A stretch of 64,000 nucleotides of DNA, from contig NC_079973.1 in assembly GCF_029852145.1 (NCBI RefSeq), positions 14,029,921-14,093,920 on the forward strand. The letters run 5' to 3'. The notes beneath the pieces were generated by a model. It saw only the letters and a program-made list of their open reading frames with translations. It was not told the origin of the DNA and did not search any database. The translations under genes and the position numbers were made by a program. Shown here in pieces: positions 35,760 through 47,442 of the stretch (the first letter of the stretch is position 1; each line of letters starts with the position of its first letter). Origin of the DNA: Microplitis mediator (taxonomy: Eukaryota; Arthropoda; Insecta; Hymenoptera; Braconidae).

Positions 35760-37705
35760 CACTGGTCACAGAAATTAAGGGATAGAAAAAAAATCCGATA
35801 TTTTTAGGTGATTTTCAACATGCTGTAACTCGGTGAAAACTGGTCGTATAAAAAAAACTAAAAAAAGCAAATTGTAGCCTCCAGTTTATAGTTTTCAGAT
35901 CTGGACCTCAAAATTTTTTATCATGTACGGTTCCGGAGTAATCATAAGAAAACCAACGAAAGAAAAATTTTCAAAATTTTTGCTGGTCTTTCAATACCTC
36001 TATGGGCGACAATAAATTTTTTTGAATAATCCGACTGCCTAACTTTTCTTGGAAATTTTATGCCCTTTAATTTGGTTGCCTTAAAAAGTCTCTACGACGA
36101 TTTGGCGCCGAGTTATCATTGATCAAAGCAAAAAAGTCCATTTTGGCTTTGATAATCAATAACTCTGGATGTATTGGTCGTACAGAGAATGGAAGCAGGG
36201 TTTTGAAAACTGGAAAACATTCTCTATAAGGCAAAATTAGTGGCATTTAATAGAAAAATTTTTTTTAAAGCGATATTGTTTGGTAAAAAACAGGTCAAAA
36301 TTCACAAATTTAAGGATATTCGGAAATCATGCTATAACTTTGGATATAACGGATGAACAAAGGATATCTTCGACTTTTTTTCAACGTAAAAGTGTCCTGA
36401 AAAAACCCTGAAAATTTCAAATCGCTGCGATTTTTCTTTCTTAGTGCCCCGAAGCTTTAAATTTATCGATTTTGTCAAAAATCACCATAATTGGTAGTTT
36501 CTCGGTTTTTGTTCATTTTTTCGATTTGAAAATGTTTTTTTTACCGATAATCTTCATTTCTTTGATTAAAAAGATCGATTATTGAAAAAAATTGAAAAAA
36601 AAAAAATTTTTTTTTTAATTTTTTAAAAAAAATTTTTTTTTTTGTTATATCCGCAATGATTTATCATTGTCAAAAAAAATTCCTAAAATTTTTTTTACCG
36701 CTGTAACTACATCTGCTTTAAATGTCAACTTAACAAACATACGCTTTGGGTAACTTCAATGCCGGCGGTAAAAAAAATTTTAGAAATTTTTTTTGACAAT
36801 GATAAATCATTGCGGATACAACAAAAAAAAAAATTTGAAAAAAAAAATTTTTTTTCAAAATTTTTTTTTTTTCAATTTTTTTCGATAATTGATCTTTTTG
36901 ATCAAAGAAATGAAAATTATCGGTTAAAAAACCATTTTTAAATCGAAAAAATGAACAAAAACCGAGAAACTACCAATTATGGTGATTTTTGACAAAATCG
37001 ATAAATTTAAAGCTTCGGGGCACTAAGAAAGAAAAATCGCAGCGATTTGAAATTTTCAGGGTTTATTCAGGACACTTTTAGGTTGAAAAAAGTCGAAGAT
37101 ATCCTTTGTTCATCCGTTATATCCAACGTTATAGCATGATTTCCGAATATCCTTAAATTTGTGAATTTTGACCTGTTTTTTACCAAACAATATCGCTTTA
37201 AAAAAAATTTTTCTATCAAATGCCACTAATTTTGCCTTATAGAGAATGTTTTCCAGTTTTCAAAACCCTGCTTCCATTCTCTGTACGACCAATACATCCG
37301 GAGTTATTGATTATCAAAGCCAAAATGGACTTTTTTGCTTTGATCAATGATAACTCGGCGCCAAATCGTCGTAGAGACTTTTTAAGGCAACCAAATTAAA
37401 GGGCATAAAATTTCCAAGAAAAGTTAGGCAGTCGGATTATTCAAAAAAATTTATTGTCGCCCATAGAGGTATTGAAAGACCAGTAAAAATTTTGAAAATT
37501 TTTTTTTCGTTGGTTTTCTTATGATTACTCCGGAACCGTACATGATAAAAAATTTTGAGGTCCAGATCTGAAAACTATAAACTCGAGGCTACAATTTGCT
37601 TTTTTTAGTTTTTTTATACGACCAGTTTTCACCGAGTTACAGCATGTTGAAAATCACCTAAAAATAACGGATTTTTTTTCTATCCCTTAATTTCTGTGAC
37701 CAGTG
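35760..37705. mobile_element. 1.95-kb palindromic Tc1/mariner-like foldback, TA duplication
   Basis: Starts CACTGGTCACAGAAATTAAG at 35760 after TA and ends with its complement at 37705 before TA, so TA target duplication is explicit. The arms are ~960 bp, nearly perfect, meeting around 36735 where a short GC-richer loop (CATACGCTTTGGGTAACTTC) lies. No transposase. Very long A/T runs flank the centre. A diverged half copy is at 62950-63667. Confidence 0.85.
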
Positions 37706-37889
37706 TATGTTGACCTATTTGCAAAATAATACCCACCCAAAATCTGTGAAAAAAAGGCACAGTACGATTTCAAGCATATATGTTGATCTTTTTTTAATAT
37801 ATCACACACTCAAATTTTATGTGCAAATACATTAAACATTTATGATAAAAGGGTACCGTGCTATTTATATTAAAAGTATTTATATCATA

Positions 37890-38020
37890 AGATATTTTGT
37901 CGGGGATATTTTATCTATCGAGTCTTTAGTCCGGGAATATTTTGTCTATCAAATAAAATGTCATCGGATATTTTGTCGCGGATATTTTGTCGCAGATATT
38001 TTGTTTTTGGATAATAAATG
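37890..38020 (+). repeat. Short-word repeat, partner arm (GATATTTTGTCGCG)
   Basis: Reverse complement of 35203-35330, with GGATATTTTGTCGCGGATAT units. Confidence 0.65.
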
Positions 38021-38033
38021 ACGGTACCAATGA

Positions 38034-38334
38034 AAAAAAATCTGGGCGTCGGTTGACCCTGTGGGTCAGCCCCAAAACTTCCCGAGCTCCAATAAATTTA
38101 GAACAGATGGATTGATCAAAAAATGATAGGAGATCTTTTTTGTAGAGCGTTCAATTTCCTACAAAAGTATGTATTAGTCAATTCGATCTATTAATTTGTT
38201 CACGAGTTAAAAATACTCAAAGTTAAAATAAAAAATTTCCCGTGTTATTTAAATGGGAAATCGAATTTTTTGATGAGCTAAGCCGCTATTGAACTTAAAC
38301 CCTTTAGCCCCCGATTTCCGGGTATAGCAGTAAA
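38034..38334 (-). repeat. AACTTCCCGCT-family end plus foldback-family fragment
   Basis: 38038-38090 is the signature end (GTTGACCCTGTGGGTCAGCC) in reverse. 38091-38334 carries foldback words (TTTTTTGTAGAGCGTTCAAT). A second family end follows at 38335, so two partial copies abut. Confidence 0.6.
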
Positions 38335-39329
38335 AAAAATCTGGGCGTCGGTTGGCCCGGCGGGTCAGCCCCAAAACTTCCCGCTGTTATCGAGTTCAAG
38401 GAGCTTGAAAACATTACTGTGAATGTATTTTCGGGTTCTTCGAGCTCGAAAATGCAATTACCTGGGATTATTTTTTATAAGCTTTTCAAGCTCTACCAAG
38501 TACTTATTTTGCTTAAGTTTGACAAGTTAAGAATCGAAAATTATTAATGAAGAAGCGGTTTTCAAGTTTCTATTCTCGATTATGTTCAATGAAATAAGTG
38601 TATCGAGGCAGAAATCAATGTCAGTGATCAAAATCAAGATTCGAGCGAGTTTTGACTTTGGTCAGAGCAATAATATATGAAATATCCGAGAAACATATTA
38701 AAAACTGGGTTTTCTCAATTTTTTGCTGATAACATGATTTAAACTAAAGAACGTTAGATGACATTCTATGATGATCGAAAGAGACAATAAACAGCAAGAG
38801 TTGGTATGAATTCAGACACATTTAGTTTATTATATTTTGATTTCTCTGGAAAAAATAACATTTTATGTTATTTTTTTACCTTTTCAGCGCCGATATATTT
38901 TGAACTAATGAACCGATTTTGACGTTTGAGGTGGCAATCGGCGCGTTTTCTTGAATTCTAGAGCTGATATAATTTTGGAATCGATCCGTTCTGCTGTTTT
39001 GAAGATATTTGGAAAAACCCGTTTTTCACTATTTCTTTCTCGAACGATATCTCTCGAACAAATTAACCGATTGAGATGGTTGAGGTGGCATTCGACGCGG
39101 CTTATAGAGTTCTAGAGCTGATTAGATTTTGAAGTCGATCGTTTAAATCGTTTCTGAGAAATCACTAGAAAACTAAAAAAAAAAATTTTTTTTTTCGTAT
39201 TTCGCCAATATTTTCGAGACTACTTGATCAAATGTTCTGAAAGTTTTAGGAAAGTTGACGGCCATCAAGCTCTTTTTATTGCCACCTTAACCATCTAAAT
39301 CGGTTCTTTAGTTAAAAAGTTACAAAGAG

Positions 39330-39389
<60 letters not shown>

Positions 39390-39507
39390 CATCATTCTGA
39401 AAATAGTCAGAATAGCTTCCTAGGACCTCAAAACGTCGACATCTGATGAAAACTCGATTTTTGAAAATCGGGGTGAAAACCATCTTTCTTGGCGGAAACT
39501 TAAAAAT
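38335..39507 (-). mobile_element. AACTTCCCGCT-family element, copy B (reverse)
   Basis: Reverse-complement orientation: signature GGCGTCGGTTGGCCCGGCGG at 38346 and the AACTTCCCGC partner (CTTGGCGGAAACTTAAAA) at 39488. Interior units GATTGCCACCTCAAACGTCA-type and the AC microsatellite occupy the same relative places as in copy C. Confidence 0.75.
39332..39387. repeat. (AC)n microsatellite inside copy B
   Basis: About 28 AC units next to GGACATCATTCTGAAAATAG, the same flank as the TG tracts of copies A and C. Confidence 0.97.
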
Positions 39508-39544
39508 GTATAAATCCTCTATATTAAAGTAGATGGGTCGGGTC

Positions 39545-39800
39545 GCCACAAGGATCACCACATCGAATACCCAAGCAGGCTAGTAAGAACTGGCTTACAA
39601 TTTTTTGCCCGTTTAGTTGCCCGGTCGGCTAAAAAGTATTCAGGATACAAATATTTAGCCACTTCAGGCACCCAAGCGGGCTAGTATAATAGGGTTTAGA
39701 ACATTTTGCCCGATTAGCTGCCCGATCGGCTTGATGGATTTCGGGATATATATTTTCAAACTCAACAGCCTCCCGAAGCGCCATAAGAAATGAGGCTAAC
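39545..39800. repeat. Two ~100-bp tandem units, word GCCCGATCGGC
   Basis: CCCAAGCAGGCTAGTA ... TTGCCCGGTCGGCT (39570-39632) is repeated as CCCAAGCGGGCTAGTA ... TGCCCGATCGGCTT (39671-39734), with CGGGCA/TGCCCG words in both orientations. Another short-word-type repeat; limits approximate. Confidence 0.55.
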
Positions 39801-39985
39801 AACATTCTCTCTAAGTAGTTACCTAACTGGGTTTTCGATAGTTGGGACAATGGAATCGTCCCTGCTCTGGCACCTTCTCGGGTACATGTTATAGGGCCTT
39901 AGTTTTACTCCTCGATCGGGTCCTGGTCGACAGTCGAGATGTTGTCGGCACTTTCTACCAAAGAATATGAAAAAAATTCAAACTT

Positions 39986-40104
39986 CGAAATAGTATATTG
40001 TGACAAGGGTTGAAACACGACGATTTCAGACTAGGGTGAGGTTGGCTGACATCACCCGCAGTCTGAAATCGTGTTTTATTCTGAGTCACACACTATATTT
40101 TTCG
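39986..40104. mobile_element. 119-bp hairpin MITE
   Basis: CGAAATAGTATATTGTGACA pairs with TGAGTCACACACTATATTTTTCG, and ACACGACGATTTCAGACT pairs with AGTCTGAAATCGTGTTTT. One hairpin of ~50-bp imperfect stems with a GTTGGCTGAC loop. Confidence 0.7.
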
Positions 40105-40119
40105 TAATTACTTGCATCG

Positions 40120-40790
40120 GAACTTCAAGATTTAGTGTCAGCAGCCAGTAAGAAACTAGTTAATTTCAAGCCGATAATGCGGAGGACTGTTAGAGAATGA
40201 GAAATATGTGATTTACAGTCACTTATTAAATAGTAAATAAGACAAAAATATTATTTTCACTCATTTTTTAGTAATTTTATTGGGTTAATTAAAACTGCCA
40301 CTTAAAAAATGAAATGAGTAAACTGAAGTGACAAGTAAACAAATGAGAGTAATAACGCTGCAAATGAACATTAAATATAACTGACACCGGGCAGAAACAA
40401 TTGTGTTCCTGTAGTATTCATACACTAGAGGGCAGATAAGTAGCGAGTAAAAGCGCCTTAATGTAAGTCAGCGTTCGTTAGTTCATTGCGATTTGAACGT
40501 TATCTGTGAACACTTGCAATTCTGGAACTTGCAATTGTGTTTTGTTAAATAAAAGATTATTTATATTGTGTTAACAAGTTTTCAATTAACTATTATATTT
40601 AACGTCACCTATCCTAAATATATTACAGTTCCCAAGCGAAGAAACACAATTGTTTCTGCCCACTGTATGAAGGTATTTTGAATCACGAATTCGCTAGCAG
40701 TTGTTTGCAGCATCGGCTTGAAATTAGCTTGTTTCGACGGGCTGTAGAGACACTGAAACTTCAAGTTTTGATGCTGGTATCATAAAAATT
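40120..40790. repeat. Decayed foldback around a solo LTR
   Basis: GAACTTCAAGATTTAGTGTC ... TTTCAAGCCGATAATGC (40130-40185) is mirrored by GCATCGGCTTGAAATTAGCT ... GACACTGAAACTTCAAGTTT (40710-40766). An inner exact pair GGGCAGAAACAATTGTGTT / AACACAATTGTTTCTGCCC flanks the LTR insertion. Confidence 0.6.
40410..40627 (+). mobile_element. 218-bp solo LTR with GTTCC duplication
   Basis: TGTAGTATTCATACACTAGA ... CTAAATATATTACA begins TG and ends CA, bounded by GTTCC at 40405-40409 and GTTCC at 40628-40632. An AATAAA signal lies at about 40549. Removal regenerates the palindrome centre of the host foldback. Confidence 0.8.
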
Positions 40791-43330
40791 TTTTTTGTCT
40801 CAATGAAAACAAAGTTCGAATTTCAAAAACAAAATTTTTTTGTTTCATGTTTAACACAAAGAAAAACAGGTATTTTTACTATTTTACAAAAAAAAAGAAA
40901 TCACCATGTGAAACATAGTAATAATTACTATGATTAATAGGAATTTTACTAAGCTTCATAGAAATTGCTTTAATGTTAAACCAGTAAATTTTTCTATGTT
41001 AACATTGGAAAAATACTTATCCTTATAGAGAAAAAACGCCAATTTTTTTCTCTTCGTGTACTAACGCGCGTTTGCGGTCAACTAAGATGTGCCAAAGTGA
41101 AAAGTGGCTGTGGCTGATAGATACGATTAGCTGATTCTTTTACTTCCTCATGTTCAATTGAAGAAATTTTCAAAATGATTAGTTGAAATAAAAGATATTA
41201 CATTTTTTATCAAATAAAAATTTCAAAATATGATTTATTCAACTATTGATATTTATTCTTATTAAATTAACTATTTTTATTCTATATATGGATATGTCAG
41301 GAAGATATAAAAAACCCTCTAGGCTTTCATTTCATGGAGAGTAAAATATTATAGTAGAAAAGGTATACCGAGTGTAATATACAAAGGAGTCGTCGGGCCT
41401 ATGACAAGAATTTCATTTCCCTTTCTCGCTTCGTCGACTCACGGAGACAGTATTTTCCCTCTAAAACTTACTGTCGATAGTGACCTCGATAAAATTTCCT
41501 ACTCTTTAAAATAAGTTCTAAAAGAAGGCATAACTGTTCGATGTAGAAATAAAATAATTTATTTCCATTTTTTAAAAATGGTAAAATAAAAAATATGCTC
41601 GAGAGGTGACAATTTCTTAAAGGGGTTATATTTCGTGTATTTCTGAGTAGTATTTGGCCACATGCCGACCGATTATATGACCGATAAAAATAACGTTGTA
41701 CCCTCCCTCTGAATGTACGTACGTACGATAAATAACGGTTGAGAGGGGTCATTTCGAGAATATAGTAAATAACGTTAACGCAATTACGTTTTTCTGGGCA
41801 ACGAGCAATAATTCAAGAGAGCCTTTCGTCGAACAATGAACGTATAAACTGAACGAATTAAAAGATACTATGTACATCTATCGATAAATTTGTGAAAATT
41901 CATTTGTCAAATCATTAAGTAGTTAATAATAGATTTTATATCTGACATAATTCAAAGTTCGGACATTTAAAAATCATTATTTTTTATTTGTTATTTATTA
42001 CGACATTAAATATTCTTGAAAACTACGGCCAGCCATTAGTTTTCATAATAAAATAAATTTTATATCCATTCAACATTAAAAAATTGTTAAGGCAATTATC
42101 AAACAGCGCAGAAGATATTTTTTGGTACCTTAAAAAAAGACAACGACCCTTGACATTTATTACATATTAACCGTTTTATTTCTAAATTAAAATGACATTG
42201 AATGTTCTAAGAATTTAATTATTTTTTTAACACCCAATTAATTGTCGACTAATATGTACTTTTAATTAATATTTATTTTAGTCATTAAATAAAAATAATG
42301 TCTTATAAAATTTAATAAAAAATTCTTAATAATTTTTTATTATTTATAAAATTAGAAAATAATTTGTGTTTTATGTTATTTATGACAACAAAAAATTGAG
42401 TAATTAACCAAGGCGAATACAGTCATTTCAACAAAACCACTTTTAATGTAATTTTGATAGTTGGATATTTACAAAAAGTACAATGCTGATAAATTAAAAA
42501 GTGTCCATACAATTCAACTGATAGTAATCTTTTCTTATGATGTAAGTCTAATAAAAATTTTCAAATATAATTGTAATATTGAGACAGAAATGATCAGATT
42601 GGATGTTGATGATCTTAGGTACTTGAATAATTTTAAGTACAATTTATTTTGTCAAGTATGTTCATTCTATTATTGATTATTATTATTATTACTATTTTTT
42701 TTTTTTTTTTTTGGTAAGTAATAAAATAATTCCAACATTACATTAATTGTAATGACTTAAGTCTTAACTATAACGGAAAATTAGTTGGATTACTTTTTTA
42801 TCTCAGTCAGTTTTAATTTACAAGTCAAATTTATCAATTAGTCTTCTCTCTGATTATCCAGGAGTTAATTTAGCTCCACATTATTTAAATATTGGAATAA
42901 ATAGTGTAACGATTATTATAAAAGTAAAAGAAATGAACATTAGGATGTGTAGAATATTACTGAAAATTATAAAAATCTTGAATCGACCAACTTTAATCGT
43001 CATATAATAAGGCTCCAAGCAAATTCTTATCATCAGTAATAAAGAACAAGTTTTTGCTTGATCTGTTTTGCTTGATTACACCCAGAGACTAATGATCGCA
43101 CAAGTAATTTGCATCCGGGCAGTTATAAAAGACGTACACTATAATGGTTATAAAGGATCAAGAGAGGCTTCTGAACTGATTTAATCGATCGTTATATTTC
43201 TTAATCATCTCTAGCTATAACATCACATCATAACAACATATCTTTCTCATGCAGCAGAATTATTACTACTATTTTAACTTCTTCAAAAATAATTTAAAAG
43301 AAAGTTTATTTATTTTTTATTATATCTCAT
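40791..43330. other. 2.5 kb AT-rich, no supported gene
   Basis: 41370-41760 is GC-richer and unique in the window (a 94-codon minus frame at 41468-41752 has no motif). The rest is AT-rich with poly-T at 42698. Confidence 0.5.
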
Positions 43331-43482
43331 CCCTGGTTAAAAATACTGATTGAAAAGAATTAAAAATGATGAATTTCGAATTCTTTTCAATAATTTCGAT
43401 TCTTTTATTTGTATATATAGATATACAGTTTGCATGGAGTGACCACTTCTCAATTCTTTTCAATCAGTATTTTTAACCAGGG
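43331..43482. mobile_element. 152-bp MITE, TIR CCCTGGTTAAAAATACTGAT
   Basis: The 31-bp terminus CCCTGGTTAAAAATACTGAT+TGAAAAGAATT is perfectly mirrored at 43452-43482. Flanks are AT on both sides (candidate 2-bp duplication). Non-coding. Confidence 0.85.
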
Positions 43483-43499
43483 ATGGCAATTTATCATTT

Positions 43500-44110
43500 T
43501 TCACTTCCCGCTGTGAAAACTGAAATTTTTAAGAAATTTCCTAGAAAATTATCCGGACCATTTTCAGATGGACGTCCGTCCGGCCGCACGCGCACGTTTG
43601 TATGTGTAAACTTTGTTTTTCCGACGATATCTCTGGCACAAGTCAACTTATTTGAACGGACTTGGCGGCAATCGAAAAGGCTCATCAAGACTTAGAATTA
43701 ATTAAATTTTGTAGTCGATCGGTCGAGTAGTTTACAAGTTATACGAAAAATAGAAATCAAAGAAAATTTTTTTTTCAAGTTTTTGTTGCATAACTCGTAA
43801 ATCGCTTGACTCATTGGTCTTTAAGTTGACGTAAATCTAAGTCTCAACAAGCTCCTTTGATTGCCGCAGAGCACGTGCAAATCGTTCGATTTGTTTAATA
43901 GATATCGTCGGACAAAAATTACTTTTTTTCGGCGACATATATACATTTTTGGTCAAGCCGTTTTTTTTAACTTCCCGTTAAAAAAATTGAAAATTTTCAA
44001 AAAAAAGGGAAGTTATTGGTTTCGGTCCGATTTTCGAAAACCGAGATTTTAATAGATCTCAACGTTTTGAGGTCCTAGGAAGCTATTCTGACTAATTTTA
44101 AGACGCCTGA
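43500..44110 (+). repeat. Diverged AACTTCCCGCT-family fragments
   Basis: 43503 (CACTTCCCGCTGTGAAAACT) and 43970 (TAACTTCCCGTTAAAAAAAT, then GTTTTGAGGTCCTAGGAAGC at 44063) are two family starts in direct order. Between them are internal-type units (GTCGATCGGTCGAGTAGTTT). Neither has the GGCTGGCCCGC end. Confidence 0.55.
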
Positions 44111-44121
44111 GTGTATGTATA

Positions 44122-44430
44122 CTGTTACGTCCAGCTGAATGCTGAACATTATATTTTTTTTTATATAATTAAATTTATGCAGCGACCAGATTTTATTTTT
44201 CCTTTTTTTTTAATAAACTTAAAGCGATAAGACATAATGTAATTTTAAAAGAATGCTTTTAAAAGATTTAGGCTTGTTTGTTTTGACATTCGTGGAACGC
44301 TAGAACAAACACCTAACTGTAATTTTAGTGACCCCGCGAGTAATTGTAAAGGCCCAAAGGCCATCTGGAAACACTTTCCGTAGAAAATCTGAAAATATTT
44401 ATCAACAAAAGTGTACGTGGAATAAGTAAG
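44122..44430 (+). repeat. Inverted repeat (a), left arm, outer part
   Basis: TGTTACGTCCAGCTGAATGC ... AAAGGCCCAAAGGCCATCTG ... GTGTACGTGGAATA is the reverse complement, ~80% by eye, of 50690-50990. The arm continues at 45707-45790 after an LTR insertion. The TGTTACGTCC start would also suit an LTR end, so (a) may be two LTRs in opposite orientation. Confidence 0.65.
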
Positions 44431-44434
44431 CAGT

Positions 44435-45706
44435 TGTCACGTCCGGGGTGGGTATTTTAATACTTAAATTAGATAATTCGCGGTTATCGATGCACAATAA
44501 AGAAATCAATAAAAGAAAATAGCGGGCTACCTTGTTCCCGTTTAATTAATACTCGTCAATTTAGACGTTAAAAATATATTAAAGCAACGTACTCAGTATC
44601 GAGGGTGGTTGCATACATGTGTCGTAACTCGCACTTATTATGATTAGTATTTTATTTGCCTACCTTGATGGACGTGATTAGTTTGATAGTAATTCGCCGA
44701 GCGGATGCGAATTCTATCGGGTTCCCAATTTATTTACCCTGCGTGGCTATTAGGGTATTAGGAATGGAAGAGAGGTGGGCTGCCGGATAGACCTCGAGAA
44801 GTCTTATTCTCTACGATTTGGGAAAGTGAAAGGTTTTGTGGAAATGATGAAACTTGTTTTAGAGAAAGAGAAGAATATATTCTGTTACCAGTGTGTTTAC
44901 AATGCTTATTAATTCCTGTTACAATCTAGTGTTAGTAATGCGGTAGGTTTTCAAGTAGTGCGTTTGCTTACCCCTTTTGGGTGTGACCCGTGAATCTTCT
45001 AGTCACTTGCAATGAACAAGTCTATTCGCGACTCGAATCAGATTCGGAACGTACTCACAAGTTGAGCGTGATTCCTTTTAGCGAATCAACTCCCGCACCG
45101 TACTCACAAGTTGAGCGTTGTGTGCGGAAATACTACTCACACGGAGCGTTAATTCGCTACAGAGTCCAAATGGGGTACAGATCAGTGTTTTGATCACCGA
45201 AGAACGTACTCACAAGTTGAGCGTAATTCTTTTATTAGCGAATCAATTGCAGAGTACTCACAAGTTGAGCGTTGCTGCTGCCACCATGGGGCTCAATTCG
45301 CTTGGTGAATCAACTTCTCTGTGCCAATTAGACCTGGATGATGGTATTATTCGAGCGTAGAACAGACTTGCTTGCACTACTGAGTTCAGTCTTTACTTGG
45401 TTACAACTGAGAGCGACTGACTGTCTTTGGAAGATTCTCGGGGGTTTATATACAGATTTTTAGGGGTCCACTGCGCACCCTGAGTCTCTGGAAGGGATGT
45501 TTTAGAAGGTAAAGTGAATGTATGGTACCAAATGGGGTAGGTTACCCTTGAACATTCACTTCGTGACGCCACCAGATCTCTCTAATGCTTTCACCATAAG
45601 TGGGGCATCCGAGAGATCTGGGTCCCAGGGTTGTTTTTCGTTAGAGATCTCAGTGTAGCGACATCAAACACCCGATGATTTTAACATTTACGTAGCAAAC
45701 GTCACA
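44435..45706 (+). mobile_element. 1,272-bp solo-LTR-like insertion in arm (a)
   Basis: Starts TGTCACGTCCGGGGTGGGTA and ends AACGTCACA. Flanks CAGT/TAGT are a near-duplicate. The partner arm at 50690 lacks this segment, which proves it is an insertion. A TATA box (GTTTATATACAG at 45446) fits an LTR promoter. Confidence 0.65.
45050..45275 (+). repeat. Four dispersed copies of GTACTCACAAGTTGAGCG
   Basis: Located at about 45052, 45100, 45206 and 45256, alternately followed by T(G/A)ATTC...AGCGAATCAA and TTG(T/C)TG. The spacers differ in length. Probably an LTR enhancer-type repeat; frames of 67-80 codons across it are not genes. Confidence 0.7.
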
Positions 45707-46477
45707 TAGTAAATAAATTTTAGTTATAAAAAAAATGCAATCGTAATCCCTTACTTTCCCTTTAAGTGCACTTTTTTCGAGACATCTCGGTCTCACAAAG
45801 CAGATTTGCCCCCGAAAGGTATCGGCTCGATACTGCGGGGATTTTTAGGTACTAATAAGATATTAAGATCCTGAGAGTTTCAGCTTTTGAAACCAACCAG
45901 TCTTCGAGAAAAAGCCAAATATGTAAAAATCAGATAAAATGAATATTCTCAGAGACTATTTTATCGATTGACTTATACTCGGGATATGTTTTGGGGGTCG
46001 ATAGTAGCTCCTCGGAAAAAAATTGGGAGCTTGATCGGTCGACAACAACCTCGAAAAAAATGACTTTTTAGTTTTAATTTCGACTTTTCACGATGTTACG
46101 GTTCTGGTACAATTATGAAATAATTTTTTTTGGATTCCTCATCCAATTTCCTATAGACTTAAGTGCTTTTAAAATTTTTAAAAAAGGTACACCATATAGA
46201 AAAAAAATAAAAACCACTTTTTAAGCAAATATTTACTTTATTTACATGTTTAAAGTGTGAATCATTATTTTTCTAGTTTGTATATGTTCTTGAATGTTAT
46301 TTGCAAAAATAATCTCTGCATCAGCAGTTAAATTTTGTCATATCATATAATATCAACTAAAATATTATAAACATTATACACATATAAAACAGGAAATAGA
46401 TTTTAGTTTGTAAATTATAAATACATAACAACAAATGAAAGATATATTTGAGGAAAAAAATGTATAATCATATTTCA

Positions 46478-46848
46478 TCAGTCTTCATCACTATCCTCTT
46501 CAATCACAGGTGAAATACTGTCTCTATCAAATAATTTGCTAAGTATTTTAGCAGGCCTTAAAATCTTTGTTAAATATCTCCCGTGCGATAAATAGTAAAC
46601 AACAGCAGCAACATGAGAGCAACATCCAATTGTTCTCAGACCATTTGCACACTCACAACTATGCCTCAATATGCTTTTTGGACCAATAGCATTTTTTTTA
46701 TACTCAATAAAACATCTATAAACCTTTCTATTAATGTGTCTGGATTGAACTTGAATTTTGAGGATATTTGACTGTTCTTTCCCATATTGAATAGTGAGAT
46801 TACCTGTTTCATCAAGCATTTGCTAAATAGGAAACAGCCTGTTTCAAT
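46478..46848 (-). pseudogene. Left-arm mirror copy of the SWIM-finger protein
   Basis: Encodes the same protein as 47071-47442 from about KQAVSYLAEMLDETGN onward. The upstream part present in the spacer is not duplicated, so this copy is 5'-truncated. Confidence 0.8.
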
Positions 46849-47442
46849 ATGTATAGTAAGCGTCTTACTTCCGACTCAGAGTTTTTAGATGAAGTCATCG
46901 AAACAATGAAATCGCAAAATAATGTAGTAAATACGTTAGCTGAAGACGTTCAAAAAAATGGCTGGCAGTGAAAAAAATTGCCGTTTCGAACAATTTCATC
47001 TGAAACTCTTGAAGACTTTCCAGAAATGACAGAAAATAATCTGCGTATTTTTTTCACTAATTCCTATCAATTGAAACAGGCTGTTTCCTATTTAGCAGAA
47101 ATGCTTGATGAAACAGGTAATCTCACTATTCAATATGTGAAAGAACAGTCAAATATACTCAAAATTCAAGTTCAATCCAGACACATTAATAGAAAGGTTT
47201 ATAGATGTTTTATTGAGTATAAAAAAAATGCTATTGGTCCAAAAAGCATATTGAGGCATAGTTGTGAGTGTGCAAATGGTCTGAGAACAATTGGATGTTG
47301 CTCTCATGTTGCTGCTGTTGTTTACTATTTATCACACGGGAGATATTTAACAAAGATTTTAAGGCCTGCTAAAATACTTAGCAAATTATTTGATAGAGAC
47401 AGTATTTCACCTGTGATTGAAGAGGATAGTGATGAAGACTGA
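46849..47442 (+). pseudogene. SWIM zinc-finger protein, C-terminal part, one in-frame stop
   Basis: Frame from ATG 46849 to the stop at 47440, 198 codons with a TGA at 46969. Order: KRLTSDSEFLDEVIETMKSQ, NGWQ-stop-KKLPFRT, FPEMTENNLRIFFTNSYQLK, then residues ~139-157 with the SWIM finger CECANGLRTIGCCSHVA, VVYYLSHGRY, and an acidic tail EEDSDED. SWIM fingers (CxC...CxH) occur in transposases and nucleases; this arrangement resembles the C-terminus of transposon-encoded proteins of insects (inference). No DDE part is present. Confidence 0.55.

Noticed and set aside
45050..45275. CRISPR-like array of 18-bp repeats
   Set aside because: Only four copies with irregular spacers, no cas genes, eukaryotic context and an LTR-like setting.
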